Source of the DNA: Comamonadaceae bacterium
GTDB lineage: Bacteria; Pseudomonadota; Gammaproteobacteria; Burkholderiales; Burkholderiaceae_C
Assembly: GCA_027490925.1 (NCBI GenBank)
Contig: JAIXXF010000038.1
Span: 1 to 64,000, forward strand
Length of the DNA: 64,000 nt
Direction of reading: 5' to 3'
Part shown: positions 57,313-64,000 of the stretch, one piece after another
How positions within the stretch are numbered: position 1 is the first letter of the stretch
How the letters are laid out: each line of letters begins with the position of its first letter
Notes under the pieces: generated by a model
Seen by the model: only the letters and a program-made list of their open reading frames with translations
What the model was told of the DNA's origin: nothing
Database searches by the model: none
Program-made: the position numbers and the translations under genes

Positions 57313-59949
57313 ATGCGCGCCGTGTTGTCGCTGCTGCGCGTCTACTCCTGGCAGGCGCTGCGCCACCACCCCTGGCGGTACGCTGCGGCGGTGTTGGCCG
57401 TGACCCTGGGCGTGGCGCTGGCGTTTTCGGTGCACCTCATCAACGGTTCGGCCCTGAGCGAGTTCTCGCAAGCGGTGCGCTCGGTCAATGGTCAGCCCGA
57501 CCTGGAGCTGCGCGCCACACAAGGCGGGTTCGACGAGTCGCTGTACCGGCGCATCGCCCTGGACCCGGCGGTGGCGGTGGCCAGCCCGGTGCTGGAGCTC
57601 AACACCTACGCGGTGGGCCCGGGCGGCGAAAGGGCCCCGATCCGCATCGTCGGGCTGGACGCGCTGGTTGCCGGGTTCGTCTCGCCCAGCCTGATGCCGC
57701 AGCCCACCACGACGCCGGGCGACGCCCCACCCAATGCCAGCGAGGCCGATGACGCCAGCGACGCCAATGACGCCGACCGCCTCGACCTGTTCGCCCCGGC
57801 CACCGCCTACCTCAACGCGGCCGCGCAACGGTGGGTGGTTCCTGGCCAACGCCACCTTCGGCTGCAGCATGGTCTGAGCGTGGCCCCAGTGAGCTGGGCG
57901 GGGCGGGTGGCAGCGGGTGGGCCCGCACTGGCGGTGATGGACTTGGGCGCGGCCCAAGACCTGTTCGACCGGGTGGGTCAGCTCACGCGCATCGACGTGC
58001 GCCTGGCGCCTGGAATCGACCGCACCGCCTGGGTGACCGCCCTGCGCGGCGAGGGCCTGGGCCCGGATGTCGCCGTGGCCGAACCGGGGGACGGCGCCCT
58101 GCGCATCAGCAACCTGTCGCGCGCCTACCGCGTCAACCTCACGGTGCTGGCGCTGGTGGCGCTGTTCACGGGGGCGTTCTTGGTGTTTTCGGTGCTCTCG
58201 CTCAGCGTGGCGCAGCGGGTCCGGCAGTTCGCGCTAATGGGCGTGCTGGGCCTGACCGCGCCCGAGCGCCTGGGCCTGGTGCTGGCCGAATCGCTGGTGC
58301 TCGGGCTGGCGGGCAGCCTGTTGGGCGTGGGCCTGGGCACGGCGCTGGCTGCGCTAGCGCTGGGCTTTCTGGGCGGTGACCTGGGCGGCGGCTACTTCTC
58401 GGGGGTAGCGCCCAGCCTGCAATGGGACGGGACCGCTGCCCTGGCCTACGGGGCCTTGGGCACCGCTGCGGCGCTGGTGGGAGGCTGGTGGCCCGCACGG
58501 ACCGCGCAGCAGGTGCCGCTGGCGGCGTCGCTCAAAGGATTGGGGATGGTCGCCGACGCGGGCCACCGCACAGCCGCGCAGCGCTGGGTGGGGCCTGGCC
58601 TGATGGCCTTTGGAGCGGCCCTGGCGCTCGCGCCGCCGGTGGGCGGCATCCCGTTGGCGGCCTATGGGTCAGTCGCCTGTCTGTTGGTGGGCGGGATCGC
58701 CACGTTGCCCGCCTTGATTGGCGTGTTGTTCGCCCGGCTGCCTGACGGGGTGGTGCACCGACCCCTGCCTTTGCTGGCGATCGAACGCGCACGGCGGGTG
58801 CGGGGTACGGCGGCGGTGGCGGTCAGCGGCGTGGTGGCGGCGCTGAGCCTGGCGGTGGCCCTGACGGTGATGGTGGCCAGCTTCCGCGACTCGGTGACCC
58901 AATGGCTGGACGTGGTGTTGCCCGCCGACCTCTATCTGCGGCCCGCCACGGGCTCGGGCAGCGGTGCCACCGCCGACAGCGTGTACGTCGACGCCGCATT
59001 CGTCGCGGCGGTGCGCGCTTTGCCAGGCGTTGCGCAGGTCGGCGTCCAACGCACCCGGTCGCTCAGCCTCGACCCGGCTCTGCCGCCGGTGGTGCTGATC
59101 GCCCGCCCGCTGGACGAACCGGCCCGGCAACTGGCGCTGGTGAGCGCGCCACTGCCGGTGCCCCAGGGGCAGATTGGCATCTATGTGAGCGAGGCCATGG
59201 TGGATTTGCATGGCGCACGCCTTGGGGACACGTTTTCGCCGCTCTCAGGGCATTTTCAAGCCCCAGCCCACGTCCAAACTACCGCTCCAGCTATTTTTTT
59301 TGTAGCAGGAATTTGGCGCGATTACGCCCGCCAGTTTGGCGCCATCGCCATGGACCAGGCCGATTTCGTGCGGTTGACCGGCGACCAGCGGGTGAACGAC
59401 CTGGCGCTGTGGGTCACAGAAGGCAGCGACCTGCCCGCGCTGCAAGACGCCATTCGCCAGCTGGTGCCTGACGCAGCAGGGCTGTTGGAGTTCGCGTCGG
59501 CGCGCGACATCCGGGCGCTGTCGCTGCGTATTTTTGACCGCAGTTTTGCCGTCACCTACTGGCTGCAGGCGGTCGCCATTGCCATCGGGCTGTTTGGGGT
59601 TGCGGCGAGCTTTTCGGCGCAGGTTCTGGCGCGACGCAAAGAATTCGGGCTGCTGGCCCACCTCGGGCTGACCCGCCGACAGGTGTTGGCGGTGGTGGCG
59701 GGCGAAGGCGCGGCATGGACTGGCGTCGGCGCGTTGGCGGGCGTCGCGTTGGGATTGGCGGTGGCGGTGGTGTTGGTGCACGTGGTCAATCCGCAAAGCT
59801 TCCACTGGACCATGGACCTGTCGCTGCCCGGCGTGCGCCTTCTGGCCCTGGCCGCTGCGGTGGTGGCTGCTGGCACCGCCACCGCCTGGGTCGCGGGCCG
59901 GGCTGCCGCGGGCCGTGAGGCGGTGATGGCTGTGAAAGAAGACTGGTGA
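57313..59949 (+). CDS. ABC transporter permease with two FtsX domains (AttF/AttG-like)
   Basis: 878-residue inner-membrane protein. An N-terminal helix (YAAAVLAVTLGVALAFSVHLING), a first FtsX block around residues 270-400 (LTVLALVALFTGAFLVFSVLSLSVAQRVRQFALMGVLGLTAPERLGLVLAESLVLGLAGSLLG), a central pair of helices (residues about 425-530), periplasmic domains and a second FtsX block at the C-terminus (QAVAIAIGLFGVAASFSAQVLARRKEFGLLAHLGLTRRQVLAVVAGEGAAW). It is the partner of the ATPase directly upstream. An AT-rich GCTA-N9-TAGC repeat lies within the periplasmic domain at 59290. Confidence 0.88.
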   Translation: MRAVLSLLRVYSWQALRHHPWRYAAAVLAVTLGVALAFSVHLINGSALSEFSQAVRSVNGQPDLELRATQGGFDESLYRRIALDPAVAVASPVLELNTYAVGPGGERAPIRIVGLDALVAGFVSPSLMPQPTTTPGDAPPNASEADDASDANDADRLDLFAPATAYLNAAAQRWVVPGQRHLRLQHGLSVAPVSWAGRVAAGGPALAVMDLGAAQDLFDRVGQLTRIDVRLAPGIDRTAWVTALRGEGLGPDVAVAEPGDGALRISNLSRAYRVNLTVLALVALFTGAFLVFSVLSLSVAQRVRQFALMGVLGLTAPERLGLVLAESLVLGLAGSLLGVGLGTALAALALGFLGGDLGGGYFSGVAPSLQWDGTAALAYGALGTAAALVGGWWPARTAQQVPLAASLKGLGMVADAGHRTAAQRWVGPGLMAFGAALALAPPVGGIPLAAYGSVACLLVGGIATLPALIGVLFARLPDGVVHRPLPLLAIERARRVRGTAAVAVSGVVAALSLAVALTVMVASFRDSVTQWLDVVLPADLYLRPATGSGSGATADSVYVDAAFVAAVRALPGVAQVGVQRTRSLSLDPALPPVVLIARPLDEPARQLALVSAPLPVPQGQIGIYVSEAMVDLHGARLGDTFSPLSGHFQAPAHVQTTAPAIFFVAGIWRDYARQFGAIAMDQADFVRLTGDQRVNDLALWVTEGSDLPALQDAIRQLVPDAAGLLEFASARDIRALSLRIFDRSFAVTYWLQAVAIAIGLFGVAASFSAQVLARRKEFGLLAHLGLTRRQVLAVVAGEGAAWTGVGALAGVALGLAVAVVLVHVVNPQSFHWTMDLSLPGVRLLALAAAVVAAGTATAWVAGRAAAGREAVMAVKEDW
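59290..59306. repeat. Dispersed repeat, GCTA-N9-TAGC (in ABC permease)
   Basis: GCTATTTTTTTTGTAGC in a conspicuous AT-rich island of the permease gene, coding for part of APAIFFVAGI. Same format as the sites at 30438, 11551 and 11582. Confidence 0.55.
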
Positions 59950-61058
59950 CCCACCCACCCGCACATCCCCACGGCTTGCCGTCCGGCCCACGCCGCCGCG
60001 CCCTGCTGCTCGGCGGCTGGGGAGCGGCCACGCTTGGCGCGGTACCGGCCCTCGCCCTGCCCCCGCAGCGCCTGCAATTTCCACGCGACTTCGGTAGCCA
60101 CCCCGACTTCCGCACCGAGTGGTGGTACGTGACCGGCCGGGCCCTGGCCGGGTCGCGCGAGTTCGGCTTTCAGGTGACCTTCTTCCGCTCGCGGATCGCG
60201 TCAACCCAAAGTTTGCGCTCGGCCTTCGCGGCCAAGCAACTGGTATTCGCCCACGCCGCCATCACCGACGTGCAGGGCCAAAAGCTCTGGCACGACCAGC
60301 GCACCGCGCGGATGTCGGGCAGCGCCCAAGTTGACCTGGCCAGCGCGAGCGAGGCCAACACCCACGTCTCGCTGCGCGACTGGTCCCTTCAGCGAATCGC
60401 CCCCAGCCTGTACGGCGCGGTGGTGCGCGGCCAAGAGGTGGCGATGGACCTGCGCTTCACCGACACCCAGCCGCTGCTGCTGCAAGGCGACGCTGGCCTG
60501 TCCCGCAAGGGCCCGAAACCGGCACAGGCGAGCTACTACTACAGCCTGCCCCAACTTCAGGTGGCAGGCACGCTGACACTGCAAGGCCAAGCGCACCAGG
60601 TCAGCGGTACCGCCTGGTTGGACCACGAATGGAGCCAGGCGCTGCTGGACCCGCGCGCGGTGGGATGGGACTGGATCGGCATGAACCTGTTGGACGGCAG
60701 CGCCCTCACCGCCTTCCGCTTGCGCACCGCCCACGGTGAGGCCCTGTGGGACGGTGGGTCGTGGCGCTCCGCCAGCGGTGCGCTTCGCCCATTTCAACGG
60801 GGCGAAGTGGTGTTCGAGCCGCTGCGCCATTGGACCAGCGCCGCCACCGGCACCCGTTACCCGGTCGCATGGCGGGTGCGAACCCCGGTTGGCAGCCACA
60901 CGGTGCACGCGGCAGTGGACGCACAAGAACTCGACAGCCGCGCCTCCACCGGCGCCGTCTACTGGGAGGGGCTGAGCCGGCTGCGGGACGCGAAGGACCA
61001 GTTGGTCGGCCATGGCTACCTGGAGATGACCGGCTACGGCCAGCCGCTGCGGCTTTGA
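59946..61058 (+). CDS. AttH-like lipocalin / carotenoid 1,2-hydratase-type protein
   Basis: 370-residue secreted protein. PSGPRRRALLLGGWGAATLGAVPALALP is a Tat-like signal (RRRALL). The lipocalin-like AttH/CrtC fold is shown by LQFPRDFGSHPDFRTEWWYVTGRALAGSREFGFQVTFFRSRI, FAHAAITDVQG, SYYYSLPQLQVAGTLTLQGQAHQVSGTAWLDHEWSQALLDPRAVGWDWIGMNLLDGSALTAFRLR. AttH-like proteins form a cassette with an ABC ATPase and a large permease, as in the attEFGH genes of Agrobacterium. Starts GTG in a 4-base overlap with the permease. Confidence 0.87.
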   Translation: MTHPPAHPHGLPSGPRRRALLLGGWGAATLGAVPALALPPQRLQFPRDFGSHPDFRTEWWYVTGRALAGSREFGFQVTFFRSRIASTQSLRSAFAAKQLVFAHAAITDVQGQKLWHDQRTARMSGSAQVDLASASEANTHVSLRDWSLQRIAPSLYGAVVRGQEVAMDLRFTDTQPLLLQGDAGLSRKGPKPAQASYYYSLPQLQVAGTLTLQGQAHQVSGTAWLDHEWSQALLDPRAVGWDWIGMNLLDGSALTAFRLRTAHGEALWDGGSWRSASGALRPFQRGEVVFEPLRHWTSAATGTRYPVAWRVRTPVGSHTVHAAVDAQELDSRASTGAVYWEGLSRLRDAKDQLVGHGYLEMTGYGQPLRL

Positions 61059-61235
61059 GGCCCACCCGAACGCCCTCGGACTGGAACCACCCCACCGACG
61101 ATCCGCCGAACAGCCAGCGGCCGCTCCGCCAGGCAGACAGCGCGCAGGCACAGGCGCGCCTGCCAAGCCACCGGGTTCGACATCACCAGGGCGGTCGACG
61201 CCGCGCCAGCAAGATGGCCAACGCTACACTCGGCC

Positions 61236-63095
61236 ATGTCCCTTTCGACCACCGCCGCGCCTGCTCCCGCTGGCCGCGCTCCCAAACCACCGACCCCCGA
61301 ACGCCCCGCCAAACCGCAACGCCCCACAGGGTCGCCCCGGTCGTTGTCGGGACTGGTGCCCTTTCTGCGGCCTTACCGCGGGCGCATCGCCCTGGCGGGG
61401 CTGTTCTTGGTGCTGGCTGCTGCGGCCACCCTGGTGTTCCCGGTCGCGCTCAAAGGCTTGGTAGACAACGGGTTGGGCCTGGCCGACCGGGGCGAACAGC
61501 TCATCGCGTTGAAAGCGCATTTCGGCGAATTGTTTTTGGTGGCGGTGGCTTTGGGCGTGTTTTCTGCCGCGCGCTTCTACACCGTGAGCTGGCTGGGCGA
61601 GCGGGTCACCGCGGACCTGCGCAACGCGGTGTACCGCCATGTGTTGCAACAAAGCCCCGCTTTCTTTGAGACCACCCAAACTGGCGAGGTGCTGAGCCGC
61701 CTGACGGCCGACACCACGCTCGTGCAAACCGTGGTGGGTTCATCGCTCAGCATGGGGCTGCGCAACGCGGTGATGGGCGTGGGGGCGTTGGCCATGCTGG
61801 TGTACTCCAACCCGTATGTGATGTTCCAGGTGCTGGGGGGGCTGGTGCTGGTGGTCCTGCCCAGCGTGTGGTTTGGCCGCCGGGTGCGAAAACTGTCCCG
61901 GGCCAGCCAAGACCGGGTGGCCGACTCCAGCGCGATCGCGGCCGAAGTGCTCAACGCCATCCCGGTGGTTCAGAGCTACACCGCAGAGGGCCGCGAGGCC
62001 GCGCGCTTCAACGATTCCACCAACGCCGCCTTCCACACCGCCGTGCGCCGCACCCGGGCGCGCTCGGTGCTGGTGGCCTTCATCATCATCGCCACGTCTG
62101 GTGCGCTGCTGTGGGGCCTGTACCAGGGCACTCAAGCGGTGATGCGGGGCGACATCACCGCGGGCCACCTGGGACAAACCGTGTTGTACGTGATCATCCT
62201 CGCGGGAGCGGCGGGTGTGCTGGGCGAGGTGTATGGCGACCTGCTGCGCGCGGCAGGTGCCACGGAACGCCTGATGGAACTGCTGGACACCCACTCCCCC
62301 ATCGCGTCGCCCGCGCAGCCCACAAAGGCCCCAGCCATCGCCGGGGGCAGCGCCATCGACTTCGACCGGGTGACCTTCCACTACCCGTCTCGCCCCGGTC
62401 AGGCGGCGCTGCAAGACGTGACGTTGCGGATAAAGCCCGGTGAAACCGTGGCGCTGGTCGGCCCCAGCGGCGCGGGCAAAAGCACTGTGTTCCAACTGCT
62501 GCTGCGCTTCTACGACCCCGACCTGGCGACGGGTGATGCGTCGTTGATCCGGCTGGACGGCGTCCCGACCAAGGACCTGGCGCTGGAGGACTTGCGGCAA
62601 CGCATCGGCATCGTGCCGCAAGAAGCGGTGATTTTTTCGGCCAGCGCCATGGACAACATCCGCTATGGGCGCCCCGGCGCGAGCGACGACGAGGTGCGCG
62701 CGGCGGCCCGTGCCGCTTTCGCCGACGACTTTCTACGCGCCCTGCCAGACGGCTATGACACCTTTCTGGGCGAGCGCGGGGTGCGAATCAGCGGCGGACA
62801 GCGCCAGCGCATCGCGATCGCACGGGCGATTTTGAAGAACGCCCCGCTGCTGCTGTTGGACGAGGCCACCAGCGCCCTCGACGCCGAAAGCGAACGCATG
62901 GTGCAGGCGGCCTTGGCGTCGGCCATGACGGGCCGCACCACGGTGGTGATCGCGCACCGGCTGGCCACCGTACAGAAGGCGGACCGCATTTTGGTGCTCG
63001 ACCACGGGCGGGTCGTGGAGCAAGGCACCCACAACGAACTGTTGGCGGTCAATGGGGTCTACGCCCGTTTGGCGGCGCTGCAGTTCACCCAGTGA
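61236..63095 (+). CDS. ABC exporter (ABCB/MsbA-type), ATP-binding and membrane domains fused
   Basis: 619-residue exporter half. The membrane domain has six helices from about residue 45 to 340 (YRGRIALAGLFLVLAAAATLVFPVALKGLVDNGLGLADRG; LGERVTADLRNAVYRHVLQQSPAFFETTQTGEVLSRLTADTTLVQTVVGSSL). The ATPase domain carries Walker A GPSGAGKSTVFQLLLRFYDPD, signature ISGGQRQRIAIARAILKNAP, Walker B LLLLDEATSALD. Resembles MsbA and multidrug exporters; lipid A flipping cannot be claimed. It follows the lipocalin gene by 177 bases, in which a promoter may lie. Confidence 0.9.
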   Translation: MSLSTTAAPAPAGRAPKPPTPERPAKPQRPTGSPRSLSGLVPFLRPYRGRIALAGLFLVLAAAATLVFPVALKGLVDNGLGLADRGEQLIALKAHFGELFLVAVALGVFSAARFYTVSWLGERVTADLRNAVYRHVLQQSPAFFETTQTGEVLSRLTADTTLVQTVVGSSLSMGLRNAVMGVGALAMLVYSNPYVMFQVLGGLVLVVLPSVWFGRRVRKLSRASQDRVADSSAIAAEVLNAIPVVQSYTAEGREAARFNDSTNAAFHTAVRRTRARSVLVAFIIIATSGALLWGLYQGTQAVMRGDITAGHLGQTVLYVIILAGAAGVLGEVYGDLLRAAGATERLMELLDTHSPIASPAQPTKAPAIAGGSAIDFDRVTFHYPSRPGQAALQDVTLRIKPGETVALVGPSGAGKSTVFQLLLRFYDPDLATGDASLIRLDGVPTKDLALEDLRQRIGIVPQEAVIFSASAMDNIRYGRPGASDDEVRAAARAAFADDFLRALPDGYDTFLGERGVRISGGQRQRIAIARAILKNAPLLLLDEATSALDAESERMVQAALASAMTGRTTVVIAHRLATVQKADRILVLDHGRVVEQGTHNELLAVNGVYARLAALQFTQ

Positions 63096-63120
63096 CACAA
63101 GCCCGTTCGGCCACAGGCGG

Positions 63121-63588
63121 TCACTGCATCGGGCTCTTGAGTGCTACAGGCATCGGCAAGGGCACGACCTCGACACCTTCTTCCAGCAGCTCAGCGGCCT
63201 CTTGTGCGGTGGCGCGGCCGCGGATCGCGCGGGCGGGCACCTCTCCGTGGTGGATGCGCCGCGCTTCTTGCGCGAGTCGATCGCCCACATCGTCGGTGTG
63301 TGCCACAACCTGCCGCAACAGCCGGAGCCAGCGCGCCTGGGATGCTGCTGCCGGGTCCGCGACAGCAGCGGCCGCCGAGGCCGGCGAATGGTCGGCCGCA
63401 CCACCTGCGGGTGGCGGTGTGGCGCCCAGGTTCAAACGCGGCGCGCTCAAGCGCTTGGTCACTGCCCTGTCGCCACACAGCGGGCAAACCAACAGGCTGC
63501 GGGCAAGTTGCGACTGAAAGTCGCATTCCGACCCAAACCAGCCTTCGAACACGTGCGATTGGGCGCACTGAAGGTCCAACACTTTCAT
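63121..63588 (-). CDS. DUF1178 family protein
   Basis: 155-residue DUF1178 protein. MKVLDLQCAQSHVFEGWFGSECDFQSQLARSLLVCPLCGDRAVTKRLSAPRLN is the N-terminal zinc-ribbon-like module with Cys8 and the CPLC pair; a Pro/Ala-rich linker follows; then LLRQVVAHTDDVGDRLAQEARRIHHGEVPARAIRGRATAQEAAELLEEGVEVVPLPMP. Function unknown, strongly conserved in alpha- and betaproteobacteria. Downstream of the NUDIX gene by 19 bases and probably cotranscribed. Confidence 0.9.
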   Translation of the reverse strand: MKVLDLQCAQSHVFEGWFGSECDFQSQLARSLLVCPLCGDRAVTKRLSAPRLNLGATPPPAGGAADHSPASAAAAVADPAAASQARWLRLLRQVVAHTDDVGDRLAQEARRIHHGEVPARAIRGRATAQEAAELLEEGVEVVPLPMPVALKSPMQ

Positions 63589-63607
63589 GCGGGGCCAGAG
63601 GGGGGGG

Positions 63608-64000
63608 TCAAAGACCTTGGGTTTGCCATTCCAGCGGCCAATGCCCGCTGAGGAAGTTCTGTAACCAAAGCGCGCCAGCCAGCGTCTTACCGTCGGTCAC
63701 CGTGCCATCAAAACACCAGTGCAGCAGCTCGTCGGTGGTGGCGGTGAACACGTCCAGAAACTCACCACGGTCCAGCTGACGTTCCCCGGCCACCAAGCGG
63801 CGGGCGAACCAGATGTCAATGGTTTCTGTGGCGTAGGAAATGGCCGGGTGCAAGCGCCCAGCCAGCGCCCATTCGCGGGCCCGGTACCCGGTTTCTTCCA
63901 CCAACTCACGCTGCGCGCAAACCAGAGACGGTTCACCCGCATCGAGTTTTCCCGCCGGGAACTCGACCATGACCTTTTGTACGGGGTAGCGGTACTGCCG
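63608..64000 (-). CDS. NUDIX hydrolase (ADP-ribose pyrophosphatase-like), 5' end cut
   Basis: The reading frame is open at the right edge, so the start lies outside. Visible are RQYRYPVQKVMVEFPAGKLDAGEPSLVCAQRELVEETGYRAREWALAGRLHPAISYATETIDIWFARRLVAGERQLDRGEFLDVFTATTDELLHWCFDG. The NUDIX box GKLDAGEPSLVCAQRELVEETGY is complete (GX5EX7REUXEEXGU pattern). RQYRYP and EFPAGKLD are typical for ADP-ribose pyrophosphatase-type members. Substrate only inferred. Followed by the DUF1178 gene. Confidence 0.88.
   Translation of the reverse strand, partial: RQYRYPVQKVMVEFPAGKLDAGEPSLVCAQRELVEETGYRAREWALAGRLHPAISYATETIDIWFARRLVAGERQLDRGEFLDVFTATTDELLHWCFDGTVTDGKTLAGALWLQNFLSGHWPLEWQTQGL

Overview
The window is a high-GC, gene-dense chromosomal segment of a betaproteobacterium, most likely a member of the Comamonadaceae (Burkholderiales). 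The evidence is the rpoD 3' end, grpE-dnaK-dnaJ behind sigma32-type promoters, the pyrG-kdsA-eno-ftsB block, a Bug/TctC binding protein, and a small dispersed palindrome (GCTA-N9-TAGC or -GAGC) of a type I associate from memory with this family. Both ends are cut: rpoD at the left, a NUDIX hydrolase at the right. I see no tRNA, rRNA, CRISPR array, insertion sequence or prophage.

Layout. 1-560: rpoD 3' end and terminator. 772-10156: tripartite RND efflux operon (adaptor, two MdtB/MdtC-type pumps, outer-membrane factor). 10211-12444: lipase-like hydrolase, an HxlR regulator with a twin-palindrome promoter, and an FKBP. 12591-17115: heat-shock genes grpE, dnaK, dnaJ, then dut. 17426-21491: a PF10118 diiron-type protein and an alpha/beta-hydrolase-SDR fusion, divergent from a MerR regulator. 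21648-27457: coaBC, pyrG, kdsA, eno, ftsB. 27529-31939: PnuC with a NadR-like kinase, Hsp33 with a gamma-carbonic anhydrase, a ferritin-like DUF455 protein and a degenerate EAL protein.

31946-37406 is the most distinctive part. A five-gene minus-strand operon (second radical SAM enzyme, DUF547 lipoprotein, MauE/DoxX membrane protein, chalcone-isomerase-like protein, ArsS-type radical SAM enzyme) lies beside a divergent nucleoside hydrolase and the peroxidase-like protein known to accompany ArsS. Together they suggest a pathway making a 5'-deoxyadenosyl arsenic (or related) compound and removing its adenine.

37529-44339: xerD, a Bug-type binding protein, an AEC transporter, a MAPEG protein, a second PF10118 protein behind a clear sigma70 promoter with paired palindromes, and an AraC regulator divergent from alkane monooxygenase alkB. 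44404-47744: nitronate monooxygenase-like protein and a FAD-oxidoreductase/SelD fusion broken by an in-frame amber codon. None of the roughly 55 intact genes in the window ends in TAG. 47773-63095: the queG / tsaE-amiC-mutL-miaA neighbourhood, conserved with enterobacteria but carrying inserted DedA, hydrolase and MFS genes, then an ABC/lipocalin (AttH-like) export cassette and an ABCB exporter. 63121-64000: a DUF1178 protein and the cut NUDIX gene.
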